64,000 bases of DNA, taken from assembly GCA_004762155.1 (NCBI GenBank), contig SIHP01000002.1, positions 124,001 to 188,000 on the forward strand, in the 5' to 3' direction. Under the pieces are notes generated by a model. It did no database searches, had not been told where the DNA came from, and worked only from the letters and a program-made list of their open reading frames with translations. This DNA comes from Flavobacteriaceae bacterium (GTDB taxonomy: Bacteria > Bacteroidota > Bacteroidia > Flavobacteriales > Flavobacteriaceae). Positions 51,504 to 60,611 of this stretch are shown here, one piece after another (positions within the stretch are counted from its first letter, which is position 1; each line of letters begins with the position of its first letter). The position numbers and the translations under genes were made by a program.

Positions 51504-52243
51504 TATTCTGCAATAAATGTTTTTTGTAACACTAAATTAACCCAATTATCTTCACTAACCCCCATCATAGTAAAATTATAGCTATCATTATTATTTAAAA
51601 CTGGAGTTGTTACTGTAGTTATATTTAAAACTACATTTTCTAGTTTATAAAACTGAAACCATTTATCATAAGTATACGTTCCTGTAATTAAATCATTCTC
51701 TAAAGTACTTACTACTTGAAAATAAATTTCATTTTCTGCTATTGAACCATCTTCCCAAATAAACTCTGGCATTAAAGAACTATCTGAATTTACAGTTACC
51801 GCACTTGTCCATTCTGTTGGCTTGGTTGTGTTTTTTAATTTAATAGGATTAGAAACATGCAATTTTCCTTCAGTTTCAAAAGTTACAATACACCAAGTTT
51901 CTGAAGTTCCATTTCGAATAAATCGCTCTAAATATCCGTTAAAAACATCTTGCTTTTCTAAGCTTACTGGAGTATATAATTCAAAATTCTCTTTATCAAC
52001 CAAGCTACTTTCAGCTTCAAAATATTGAATATTTGTTGCTCCAGTAATAGGATAATAAAAGACATATGAAACAGATGTATTGTCGTTTTTACTTGCCGCA
52101 CAGGCAATAACCTCATCTAATTCTTTACCATTATTAATAGTAATATATTCTTGTAAATTTTCAGGTTCAGCAATAGTTTCGTTTTCTGAACAAGAATTAA
52201 AAAGTAATATTCCAAATAAAAATAATAGTTTTTTAATTGCCAT
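51503..52243 (-). CDS. Lipoprotein, 246 aa, unknown function
   Basis: The signal has lipobox LFNSC (Cys18) and an acidic tether (SENETIAEPENLQEY). The body is beta-rich with two cysteines (VIACAAS, TWCIVTF) and looks like two sandwich domains. I do not recognise the family. It lies between the BamA-like barrel gene and the GH113-like hydrolase gene, overlapping the latter by 11 bases and the former by one, so all three are cotranscribed and probably act together in the envelope. Confidence 0.7.
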   Translation of the reverse strand: MAIKKLLFLFGILLFNSCSENETIAEPENLQEYITINNGKELDEVIACAASKNDNTSVSYVFYYPITGATNIQYFEAESSLVDKENFELYTPVSLEKQDVFNGYLERFIRNGTSETWCIVTFETEGKLHVSNPIKLKNTTKPTEWTSAVTVNSDSSLMPEFIWEDGSIAENEIYFQVVSTLENDLITGTYTYDKWFQFYKLENVVLNITTVTTPVLNNNDSYNFTMMGVSEDNWVNLVLQKTFIAE

Positions 52244-53237
52244 ATAATTGTTGAATTAATGCTTCTGTCGGTTTATTTTGAGGTGTAAATCTGTTATTAT
52301 TTACGCCTCCTACCTTTGAATGATCGTGAAACCATTTCCATATAAATCCACCTGCAAACCAATCTTCTTTCCAAAACTGATTATAAATCGCTTGCATTCC
52401 GTTTTTTTGGGCTTCTAAATTTATTTTCCCTTCCACTCTGTTAGAATCCCAAGGCTGTTTCCCTGTAAAATCTATACTTCGATAACCAAACTCTGTAAAC
52501 AACACCTTTTTTTGATATTCTGCTTGTACTTGTTTAATCTGTGCTTTGTGAGGTTTCCAACCTGCTTCAAGATCAGCAATTGTTGGTTTCTCTTTATCAC
52601 TTAGCGGAAAATAAGCATCAACACCGATAAAATCTAAATCATTCCAAAACGGAACACGTTTAAACTCATCCCAATTAGCAGCATATGTTAACTTTCCTGA
52701 GTATACTTTTCTTATTTTTTGAATTAATCTTTTCCAATATTCAGGTCTGTTTATTACAAATTTTTCCAACTCAGTACCAATACACAAAACTGCAGCTTTC
52801 ATTTCTTCAGCCGTTTTAGCATAACTTAATATAAATCCTTCATAAGAATTCTCTAAAACCTTCCAATCTTCATCAGAATTCATTAAAATATTTCCTGTAA
52901 ACTCGCCTTTCCAAACCCAAATTTGAGGTTTAACCATCACCTTAATATTCTCTTTTTTAAAGAGTGCTCCGTATTGCTTTATTCCGTTTCCTGTTTCACC
53001 AAACCATTGCCTATTGGTATTGTAATTAATCTTTGGCGATTCTAAATTTTTTATAAAGCCAAAAGGCATCAACGCTACAAAATTCGCTGATACCTTTTTA
53101 ACGGGATGTATATGTTTTGCATTTATAGAGTCTCTTGCTGCAACAAAACTCAATCCATTTATCTTTTTGGTTTGAGATGTACATGAGTAAAAGACTGAAG
53201 AAATGCAAAGTAATAAAAGAACTGTATTTTTTAACAT
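52233..53237 (-). CDS. GH113-like glycoside hydrolase lipoprotein
   Basis: The 334-residue protein has lipobox FYSC (Cys19) and a TIM-barrel glycosidase sequence: VMVKPQIWVWKGEF, GTELEKF (probable acid/base Glu156), LDFIGVDAYFPLS, and LFTEFGYRS (probable nucleophile Glu249). This matches the GH113 group, whose characterised members cleave beta-mannan, and related wall-active hydrolases. It would be held in the outer or inner membrane by lipid. In operon with a barrel protein and a lipoprotein, it could process an exported polysaccharide or cell-wall component. Confidence 0.82.
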   Translation of the reverse strand: MLKNTVLLLLCISSVFYSCTSQTKKINGLSFVAARDSINAKHIHPVKKVSANFVALMPFGFIKNLESPKINYNTNRQWFGETGNGIKQYGALFKKENIKVMVKPQIWVWKGEFTGNILMNSDEDWKVLENSYEGFILSYAKTAEEMKAAVLCIGTELEKFVINRPEYWKRLIQKIRKVYSGKLTYAANWDEFKRVPFWNDLDFIGVDAYFPLSDKEKPTIADLEAGWKPHKAQIKQVQAEYQKKVLFTEFGYRSIDFTGKQPWDSNRVEGKINLEAQKNGMQAIYNQFWKEDWFAGGFIWKWFHDHSKVGGVNNNRFTPQNKPTEALIQQLYGN

Positions 53238-53258
53238 ACTCCTAAAGTACTCATTTTC

Positions 53259-54122
53259 TTAAAACAATGCTCTTAATCCTATATTAAAAGATTGTCCTAA
53301 ACCAGTATCTGTACCTCGTACAAATTTGCTATATAAAACTTCTAAATTCAATAAATCTGTTAATTGATATTTACCTCCAAACCCAAGTGCAGTATAATCT
53401 TGTGTAAAATCACCAAATCGTTGTGAATGTTGTACAAAACCTAAAACTGTAGTCTTATTACTTGGAAAATAACTCATAAATACTCCTGGAGCTAAAACAA
53501 ATGTATTGTTAGCAAAACTATTTTCATCACCAAAGTTATATTCTGTATTTAACTCTGTAAATAATTGCCATTGTTTACTTGGAAATGTATAATCATAAAA
53601 AAAACGGTTTTGAAACATCCATGCTGTTTGATCTATAAACACTCCATTTTCAGATTCATTACTTTCTAAAGGAATATGTATAGCTGATTGAATAGAAAAA
53701 TTACCTACACCTTCTATTGGTTGAAATTTAACCGCTGGTGCAATAGATGAAATACCTTTTCTATCTGTTGCTGTATCTTCTAAACTAAATACAGATAATG
53801 CTTGACGTCCTCCAATAGTGTTAGACCTAAACTCTATAATTGCTCCAACATTAAATCTATTATTTTCTGATATTCCTGTAAAAGCTTCTAAAGTAGCTGT
53901 AAAATAGTTTTCTCTATCTTTAGATTGATGATCTCCGTTTGAATCAGCAAACTCTACTTCCGTATATAAGTTATTAAACAACTTTATATCCCATTGACCT
54001 TTATCTAAAAGCTTAGATGGTGTATAAGTTTGAATATTAGACGCTTTTTCCTCTTCTTCTTGAGAAAAGCTGGTAAAACTGATGCTTAAAAGTAAGGCTA
54101 GAACAAGTTTATTTTGTTTCAT
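53259..54122 (-). CDS. Outer-membrane beta-barrel protein, 287 aa
   Basis: A signal peptide ending near SFSQ (residue 21) is followed by an acidic stretch (EEEEKASNIQTYTPSKL) and a barrel-like alternation of strands up to the C-terminal NIGLRALF with its terminal Phe. It resembles the transporter/porin-like 'meta-pathway phenol degradation' group in general outline, but I cannot fix a family. It is probably the first gene of the minus-strand operon 54122-50244 and is divergent from the FAD oxidoreductase operon. Confidence 0.7.
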   Translation of the reverse strand: MKQNKLVLALLLSISFTSFSQEEEEKASNIQTYTPSKLLDKGQWDIKLFNNLYTEVEFADSNGDHQSKDRENYFTATLEAFTGISENNRFNVGAIIEFRSNTIGGRQALSVFSLEDTATDRKGISSIAPAVKFQPIEGVGNFSIQSAIHIPLESNESENGVFIDQTAWMFQNRFFYDYTFPSKQWQLFTELNTEYNFGDENSFANNTFVLAPGVFMSYFPSNKTTVLGFVQHSQRFGDFTQDYTALGFGGKYQLTDLLNLEVLYSKFVRGTDTGLGQSFNIGLRALF

Positions 54123-54280
54123 TGTGTTAGTTTTTTTAACAATTATAGCGTCAGTCGTAATTGTATTGTTTAAATTACAATTAATTTTTATTTTTTTATT
54201 TATATCTATTCTAAACTAAAAATATTTGTAAATTTTTTATATTCTCTTCGACAGAATGAAAATCAACACATAAACAAACT

Positions 54281-55633
54281 ATGGAACATATTGTAATTAT
54301 AGGAAATGGTATTTCAGGCGTAACAGCAGCTCGTCATATTAGAAAATTATCAGACAAAAAGATAACTATCATTTCAGCCGAAACTGAATATTTCTTTTCT
54401 CGTACTGCTTTAATGTATGTATATATGGGACATATGAAGTTTGAGCATACACAACCTTATGAAAGTTGGTTCTGGAAAAAAAATAGTATAGAACTTAAGC
54501 AAGCCTTTGTTAAAACAATTGATACGGAAAACAACAAACTTGTTTTTGCTTCTGGTGAAGATTTTAGTTATGATAAATTAATTATAGCTACAGGTTCAAA
54601 ACCTAATAAATTTGGATGGCCAGGACAAGACTTAAATGGCGTTATGGGAATGTATCATAAACAAGATTTAGAAAATCTAGAAAAATTTGCTCCAGATAAT
54701 AAAACTTGTAAACGCGCTGTAATTGTTGGTGGTGGTTTAATAGGAATTGAAATGGCAGAAATGCTACACAGTAGAAATATTCCTGTAACTTTTTTAGTAC
54801 GTGAAACTAGTTTTTGGAACGGAGTTTTGCCTGCTCAAGAAAGTGAATTAATAAATAAAGAGATTTTAAACAATCATATCGATTTACGTTTAGGTGTAAA
54901 TCTTCAAGAAATAAAATCAGATGCAAATGGTAATGCTTCTTCTATAATTATTAAAGAAACGGGCGAAGAAATTGCTTGTAATGTAGTTGGTTTAACAGCT
55001 GGAGTTTCACCTAATATAGATTTTATAAAAGATTCTGCTATTGAAACTGGTCGTGGTGTAAAAGTAAATCGCTTTTTAGAAACTAATATAAACAACATTT
55101 ATGCAATTGGTGATTGTGCTGAACAACACGAAGCTATTGGTGAACGAAGAAATATAGAAGCTGTTTGGTATACTGGTAGAATGATGGGAGAAACTTTAGC
55201 ACAAACTATTTGTGGCAATCCCACAGAATATAAACCTGGTCATTGGTTTAATTCTGCAAAATTTATGGACATTGAATACCAAACCTATGGTTGGGTTTGG
55301 GCGAAACCAAAAGAAAACGAGGCTCGTTTTTACTGGGAATCTAGCTGTAATAAAAAAGCAATTCATATTAATTTTGATAAAAATACTCGTCAGTTTATTG
55401 GAATAAATACTTTTGGAATAAGAATGCGTCATCCATTTTTTGACAAAGTGCTTACCAATAAAAAATCTATAGATTATGTTTTAGAGCATTTAGCCGATGC
55501 AAATTTCGATCCTGAATTTTACAAGCTTCATGAACCTGAAATTATCGCTAAATTCAATAAAGAAAACAACACTAATATTAAATTAAAAAAGAAAAGTTGG
55601 AAGCGAATTTTTAGTAAAACGTTAAACGCTTAG
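54281..55633 (+). CDS. NAD(P)/FAD-dependent oxidoreductase (nitrite-reductase/NADH-dehydrogenase-like)
   Basis: The 450-residue pyridine-nucleotide-disulfide oxidoreductase-fold protein has an FAD-binding GNGISGVTAARH near residue 8 and an NAD(P)-binding VGGGLIGIEMAEML near residue 151. NNIYAIGDCAEQ, the second FAD motif, is near residues 270-281. It lacks the redox-active disulfide. It is the first gene of an eight-gene operon, the next redox member being a membrane 4Fe-4S protein. The pair may feed electrons from NAD(P)H to a membrane acceptor, but why they are joined to glycosyltransferases is unclear. Confidence 0.88.
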   Translation: MEHIVIIGNGISGVTAARHIRKLSDKKITIISAETEYFFSRTALMYVYMGHMKFEHTQPYESWFWKKNSIELKQAFVKTIDTENNKLVFASGEDFSYDKLIIATGSKPNKFGWPGQDLNGVMGMYHKQDLENLEKFAPDNKTCKRAVIVGGGLIGIEMAEMLHSRNIPVTFLVRETSFWNGVLPAQESELINKEILNNHIDLRLGVNLQEIKSDANGNASSIIIKETGEEIACNVVGLTAGVSPNIDFIKDSAIETGRGVKVNRFLETNINNIYAIGDCAEQHEAIGERRNIEAVWYTGRMMGETLAQTICGNPTEYKPGHWFNSAKFMDIEYQTYGWVWAKPKENEARFYWESSCNKKAIHINFDKNTRQFIGINTFGIRMRHPFFDKVLTNKKSIDYVLEHLADANFDPEFYKLHEPEIIAKFNKENNTNIKLKKKSWKRIFSKTLNA

Positions 55634-55635
55634 TC

Positions 55636-56322
55636 ATGAAAAAAATAATTTCCCAACAAATAGTTTTCGCTATACTTTGTTTTAACGTCCTTTTTTCATG
55701 TAGTGTAAATAACGACCTAGTGTTTAAAGCCAATCCTAACGGATTTATTAATGCTCACAATTCTTTTCATAATGAATATTATAAGAACAATAATATAGAA
55801 ATAGTAACGGCTTCTAATACTAGAAAGAAAACTATTTATCATTATAACAAAAATGGCGATTTATATAAAATTAAAAGTTCAAACATTGATGAGAACAGTA
55901 ACGAATACAACATTATAGATTATAATTTCACTTATGAAAACGATATTCTTAAACAAATTCTATATAACGATGATGGGCTTTTAACTCATAGTAATATTGA
56001 ATATCAAGATAATTTAATCATCAAAATATCAGATTTTAGAGATACTGAGTTATTTTATTATACTGATTATAAATACAATAATAACAATACACTAATCTAT
56101 AGTAAACATACTAGACTAAATAGTATTGGTGTTCGTTTTGGTACAAGCCCAGTAACTTTTGAATACAATTATTTTTATACAAACAACGGAAACCTTTTAA
56201 ACACTCAAGTTAGTTACCAAAACCGTGAATATGAGCAAGGTGATTCTTATGAATATTCAGAGAATTCAAATTTACCAAACAAAATAGGAGAAATAATTTT
56301 AACTTATACTTACTTCCAATAA
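55636..56322 (+). CDS. Lipoprotein, 228 aa, RHS/YD-like strand repeats
   Basis: The signal has a lipobox-like LFSC (Cys22), followed by SVNNDLVFKANP. The rest reads as repeated strand pairs with Tyr-Asn and charged turns (YHYNKNGDLYKIKSSN, YNFTYENDILKQILYN, YKYNNNNTLIYSKHT, YFYTNNGNLLNTQVSY), the pattern of flavobacterial YD-like lipoproteins. It follows the oxidoreductase gene by 2 bases. The function is unknown; it may simply ride in the operon. Confidence 0.7.
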   Translation: MKKIISQQIVFAILCFNVLFSCSVNNDLVFKANPNGFINAHNSFHNEYYKNNNIEIVTASNTRKKTIYHYNKNGDLYKIKSSNIDENSNEYNIIDYNFTYENDILKQILYNDDGLLTHSNIEYQDNLIIKISDFRDTELFYYTDYKYNNNNTLIYSKHTRLNSIGVRFGTSPVTFEYNYFYTNNGNLLNTQVSYQNREYEQGDSYEYSENSNLPNKIGEIILTYTYFQ

Positions 56323-56348
56323 TCCCCTAAAAAGAGTACAATCTAATT

Positions 56349-57956
56349 ATGAAAACAATTAAAAACATAGGATTAATTACAGCTTTAATTGGCTTTTTTA
56401 TTTTTACCGCAAGTATTTTTACAGGTACGAATAATGTAACTCAAGAAATTTTTAATACATGGACTTCTCAAAATGTAAAAAGCGACTATTTTATAAATAA
56501 AGCGCAACAAGAAATTGTAGGTAAAGAATTAAGCACCTTTGAGCTTTCTAGTAAAATTATAGCCATTGCAAAAGAATCAGATGCTTTTGAGAAAGGTCAA
56601 GAAAACATTAATTGGAACAAAATAATTAAAGTAAAGTGGAATGTAACTTCTAAGAACTTTGTATATCCATTAGTAAGAGCTTCTGCTACAGGATGGGTTT
56701 CTAAAAATCAAGGATTATTTTTCTTCTTAACATTTGGTTTGGCAATAATAGGTGGAGTTTTAGCTTTTGGTGCAGATTATAAGTTATTAGGTCCTGCTGG
56801 AATAAAAAACAATGGTATTTTTCAGCATTCAGCTACAAACAGAGGTTATTTAGGTATGATTGCCTGTATATATTTTGTAGCGTTTTATATGTTATTATAT
56901 TTTTATCCTAACTATTTAATAAATCCTATTTTATCTGTAAATCAAATTAGTAAAGGTTTAAGTGGAAACGGATCTAGTCAATGGTTTTTATATGGATTTA
57001 TGTATTGTTCTGTAATGACTGTATTTGCCATTAGAATGTTTATAAAATACCGTCATAATAATTATCAATTGGTAAGAACTTCTGTTGTATTATTCTTTCA
57101 AGTAGCTTTTGCCTTTTTAATACCAGAAATTTTAGTTGCTTTTAACATGCCTTGGTTTGATTTTAAAAACGCGTGGCCTTTAGATTATGATTTCTTTTTT
57201 GACTTAGGTAAAGACTGGAGTTTAATGAGCCAAGGACAAGTAGGTTTATTTATGTTCGTTTGGGGAATTGTATTAACCTTAGTTATTGTACCTGTAATGG
57301 TTTATTTCTACGGAAAACGCTGGTATTGTTCTTGGGTTTGTGGTTGTGGTGGATTAGCTGAAACTTTAGGTGATCCTTATCGTCAATTATCTAGCAAATC
57401 ATTATTTTCATGGAAAGTAGAACGTTGGTTAATTCATGGAGTTTTACTTTTTGCAACATTAATGACAGCATTAACTTTATATATATTTTTCGCGGAAATT
57501 GAAAGCTGGAAAGAACTTGCTTTTGGAATTACAGCTTATGATGTTCAGAGTTCTTATGGGTTTTTAATTGGTTCTATTTTCTCAGGAGTTATTGGTACAG
57601 GATTTTATCCAATTTTAGGAAACCGTGTTTGGTGTCGTTTTGGTTGTCCTTTAGCTGCTTATATGGGATTTGTACAACGTTTTAAATCTCGTTTTAGAAT
57701 AACTACTAACGGTGGTCAATGTATTTCTTGCGGAAACTGTTCTACCTATTGTGAACAAGGTATTGACGTTCGTGCATATGCCCAAAAAGGAGAAAATATT
57801 GTTCGTTCTAGTTGTGTAGGTTGTGGAGTTTGTTCAGCCGTTTGCCCACGTGGTGTATTAAAATTAGAAAACGGACCAGAAGATGGACGTATTAATCCAA
57901 CACAAATTTTATTAGGTAACGATGTTGATTTGATGGAGTTAGTAAATGAAAAATAA
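56349..57956 (+). CDS. Membrane 4Fe-4S ferredoxin protein (NapH/CcoG-like)
   Basis: The 535-residue protein has six or more membrane spans. There is a membrane-embedded cysteine cluster WYCSWVCGCGG (near residue 326) and a second, VWCRFGCPLAAY. The C-terminal cytoplasmic domain has two 4Fe-4S motifs, CISCGNCSTYC-EQG near residue 458 and CVGCGVCSAVCPRG near residue 489. The family includes NapH and the cytochrome oxidase accessory protein CcoG. An electron-transfer role between a quinone pool and a soluble partner, perhaps the FAD oxidoreductase at the head of the operon, fits. The gene overlaps the next one by 11 bases. Confidence 0.88.
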   Translation: MKTIKNIGLITALIGFFIFTASIFTGTNNVTQEIFNTWTSQNVKSDYFINKAQQEIVGKELSTFELSSKIIAIAKESDAFEKGQENINWNKIIKVKWNVTSKNFVYPLVRASATGWVSKNQGLFFFLTFGLAIIGGVLAFGADYKLLGPAGIKNNGIFQHSATNRGYLGMIACIYFVAFYMLLYFYPNYLINPILSVNQISKGLSGNGSSQWFLYGFMYCSVMTVFAIRMFIKYRHNNYQLVRTSVVLFFQVAFAFLIPEILVAFNMPWFDFKNAWPLDYDFFFDLGKDWSLMSQGQVGLFMFVWGIVLTLVIVPVMVYFYGKRWYCSWVCGCGGLAETLGDPYRQLSSKSLFSWKVERWLIHGVLLFATLMTALTLYIFFAEIESWKELAFGITAYDVQSSYGFLIGSIFSGVIGTGFYPILGNRVWCRFGCPLAAYMGFVQRFKSRFRITTNGGQCISCGNCSTYCEQGIDVRAYAQKGENIVRSSCVGCGVCSAVCPRGVLKLENGPEDGRINPTQILLGNDVDLMELVNEK

Positions 57957-58425
57957 ATTATTATTTATTTTCCTTATTGGAGTTAACATTGTTGTATTTT
58001 CTCAAAAAACATACATTAAAGACTACTACAACAATGGAAACTTAAAGGAAGAAGGCTGGATAGAAAATCAAATTAAAATAGGATATTGGACATTCTTTCA
58101 TAAAAACGGGACTATAAAACAACAAGGTCATTTTAACTATAATCATCCAATAAAATATTGGTACTTTTACCGCAAAGATGGTTCTCTTGAAAAAGAAGGT
58201 CATTATGTAAATGGTAAACAAAACAAATGGTGGACGTTTTATAACAAAGACGGAACTATTAATCACAAATGCCAATTAAAGGACAATCAAAAAAATGGAT
58301 ATTGTTTACTTTATAAAAAAGAAAAAATTGTAAAAGCATCTCGCTTTTATGATGGCAAAAAAGTAAATGAATGGACAAACTTTTCTTCCTTTAGAAAGGA
58401 AAATAATTTGAAGGACTTAAGATAA
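57946..58425 (+). CDS. MORN/YwqK-type repeat protein
   Basis: The 159-residue protein has a short signal peptide ending near VFSQ, then about six repeats of the form Y-NG-L-EEG-(W/H)--N----G-W-F (NGNLKEEGWIEN, NGTIKQQGHFNY, DGSLEKEGHYVNGKQNKWW). These are the MORN-like repeats of the YwqK antitoxin-type family, common in Flavobacteria as small secreted or periplasmic proteins. The biochemical role is not known. It is in the operon, coupled to the 4Fe-4S gene. Confidence 0.8.
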   Translation: MKNKLLFIFLIGVNIVVFSQKTYIKDYYNNGNLKEEGWIENQIKIGYWTFFHKNGTIKQQGHFNYNHPIKYWYFYRKDGSLEKEGHYVNGKQNKWWTFYNKDGTINHKCQLKDNQKNGYCLLYKKEKIVKASRFYDGKKVNEWTNFSSFRKENNLKDLR

Positions 58426-58428
58426 AAA

Positions 58429-59121
58429 ATGAATCAACATATAAAAGTTATTATTCCTGCTTACAACGAGCAAGATTCTATAGCAAATGTTATTAATGAC
58501 ATTCCTAAAGAAGTAGATGAAGTTATTGTTATTAGTAATAATTCTACTGATAAAACAGAAGAAAATGCTCAAAAAGCAGGTGCAACAGTTTTATCAGAAC
58601 CCCGTAAAGGCTATGGTTATGCATGTTTAAAAGGAATGGAATACATTGCTAATCAGAAAAAACAACCAACTATTATCGTTTTTTTAGATGGTGATTACTC
58701 TGATTACCCAGAACAACTTACCGAAATTATTGAACCTATTATTAATGACAATATAGACTTTGTAATTGGTGCACGTGTTGAGGGGTTAAGAGAGAAAGGA
58801 GCTATGACTCCACAACAAATTTTTGGAAATTGGTTGGCTACTAAATTAATGAGCTTATTCTTTAAAGCTACATTTACAGATTTGGGTCCTTTTAGAGCTA
58901 TTAAATACGACAAGTTAATTGCCTTAGAAATGGAAGACAAAACCTATGGATGGACTGTTGAAATGCAATTAAAGGCTTTAAAGCAAAAAATGTCTTACAA
59001 AGAAATTCCTGTAAAATACCGCAATAGAATTGGTGTATCAAAAGTCTCTGGTACAATAAAAGGTAGTATTTTAGCCGGCGTTAAAATATTAACTTGGATT
59101 TTTAAATACAGTTTCAAATAA
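58429..59121 (+). CDS. Family 2 glycosyltransferase (dolichol-phosphate-sugar synthase type)
   Basis: The 230-residue soluble GT2 has IIPAYNEQDSIANVI at the start, VISNNSTDKTEENA and the metal-binding FLDGDYSDYPEQL. KIIDKL-like helices and a C-terminal amphipathic region follow. Related proteins transfer a hexose from a nucleotide sugar to polyprenyl phosphate. The operon also encodes a second GT2 and a polyprenol-sugar-using transferase, so it may make the lipid-linked sugar donor for them. That pathway order is inferred. Confidence 0.85.
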   Translation: MNQHIKVIIPAYNEQDSIANVINDIPKEVDEVIVISNNSTDKTEENAQKAGATVLSEPRKGYGYACLKGMEYIANQKKQPTIIVFLDGDYSDYPEQLTEIIEPIINDNIDFVIGARVEGLREKGAMTPQQIFGNWLATKLMSLFFKATFTDLGPFRAIKYDKLIALEMEDKTYGWTVEMQLKALKQKMSYKEIPVKYRNRIGVSKVSGTIKGSILAGVKILTWIFKYSFK

Positions 59122-60611
59122 TGATACTTAAATATATAATTATTGCCATTTACACAATAGCAATACTACTGATCTTTATGTATGCAATAGCACAACTTAA
59201 CTTGCTATTTAACTACTTGGCTTCAAAGAAAAAGGTAGATACTTCTCCTAAATTTAACTTAGACAATTCTTCTGAAATCCCTTATGTCACCATACAACTA
59301 CCTGTTTATAATGAGCTGTATGTTATGGAGCGTTTGCTTAAAAACATAGCAGAAATAGACTACCCAAAAGATAAATTAGAAATACAGGTTTTAGATGATT
59401 CTACAGACGAATCAGTTGCTTCAACTGCTGTTTTAATTGATGAAATACAAAAAACCGGATTAGATATTTTACATATCCGAAGAGAAAATAGAATAGGTTT
59501 TAAAGCTGGTGCTTTAAAAGAAGGTTTAAAAATTGCTAAAGGTGAGTTCATTGCTATTTTTGATGCTGACTTTTTACCAAAACCTTGCTGGTTAAAAGAA
59601 ACTGTTCCGTACTTTAAGGATGAAAAAATTGGTGTTGTTCAAACTCGTTGGGGTCACATTAATAGAAACTATTCTATGCTTACCAAAATCCAAGCTTTTG
59701 CTTTAGATGCTCATTTTACTTTAGAGCAAACTGGACGAAATAGTAAAGGTCATTTTATTAATTTTAATGGAACTGCTGGTATTTGGCGTAAAGAATGTAT
59801 TATAGATGCTGGAAATTGGGAAGGCGATACACTTACAGAAGATTTAGATTTAAGTTACAGAGCTCAATTAAATAAATGGGAATTTAAATACCTTGAAAAT
59901 GTTGAAACTCCTGCCGAATTACCTATAGTTATCAGTGCAGCAAGATCACAACAATTCAGATGGAACAAAGGTGGTGCTGAAAACTTTCAGAAAATGCTTA
60001 AACGTGTTTTATTTAATAAAAATATTTCAGCTAAAACAAAAACTCACGGGTTATTACATTTATTAAATAGCTCTATGTTTACCTGTATCTTTTTGGTTGC
60101 TATTTTAAGTATTCCAATGTTGTATATAAAAAATGAATACGCACATTTAAAAAACTATTTTTATGCAATGAGCTTTTTCGTTTTAAGTTCAGCTATATTT
60201 TTTATATGCTATTGGCATATGTATAAAAACATTTATGGTGGCGGATTTATAAATTTTTTTAAATATATAGGTATGTTTTTTACCTTCTTCTCTATTGCTA
60301 TGGGCTTTTCTTTACATAATACTATTGCTGTTTTAGAAGGTCATTTTGGTAAAAAAAGTGAATTTGTTCGTACCCCAAAATTTAATATAAAAGCGTTTAA
60401 AGACAACTGGAAAAACAACAAATATGTAACCAATAAAATAAGTTTCAATGTTGTTGTAGAAGGTTTACTAATATTATATTTTGGTTTTGGTATGTACAGT
60501 GCATTTATTGTTGGTAACCAAGGTGGAGATTTTGGATTGTTCCCTTTTCATTTGATGTTATTTGTTGGATTCGGATATGTGTTTTTAAAATCTGTTTTTT
60601 CTAAGGTTTAA
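59121..60611 (+). CDS. Membrane family 2 glycosyltransferase (cellulose-synthase-like)
   Basis: The 496-residue processive-type GT2 has one N-terminal span and several C-terminal spans. Motifs present are VLDDSTDES (substrate Asp pair), FDADFLP (metal), TEDLDLSYRAQ (catalytic Asp) and QQFRWNKGG (the Q-x-x-R-W acceptor motif). Similar proteins make beta-linked glucan or mannan chains or glycosylate lipids. It overlaps the genes on both sides by one base, so the three transferases are translated together. Confidence 0.88.
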   Translation: MILKYIIIAIYTIAILLIFMYAIAQLNLLFNYLASKKKVDTSPKFNLDNSSEIPYVTIQLPVYNELYVMERLLKNIAEIDYPKDKLEIQVLDDSTDESVASTAVLIDEIQKTGLDILHIRRENRIGFKAGALKEGLKIAKGEFIAIFDADFLPKPCWLKETVPYFKDEKIGVVQTRWGHINRNYSMLTKIQAFALDAHFTLEQTGRNSKGHFINFNGTAGIWRKECIIDAGNWEGDTLTEDLDLSYRAQLNKWEFKYLENVETPAELPIVISAARSQQFRWNKGGAENFQKMLKRVLFNKNISAKTKTHGLLHLLNSSMFTCIFLVAILSIPMLYIKNEYAHLKNYFYAMSFFVLSSAIFFICYWHMYKNIYGGGFINFFKYIGMFFTFFSIAMGFSLHNTIAVLEGHFGKKSEFVRTPKFNIKAFKDNWKNNKYVTNKISFNVVVEGLLILYFGFGMYSAFIVGNQGGDFGLFPFHLMLFVGFGYVFLKSVFSKV

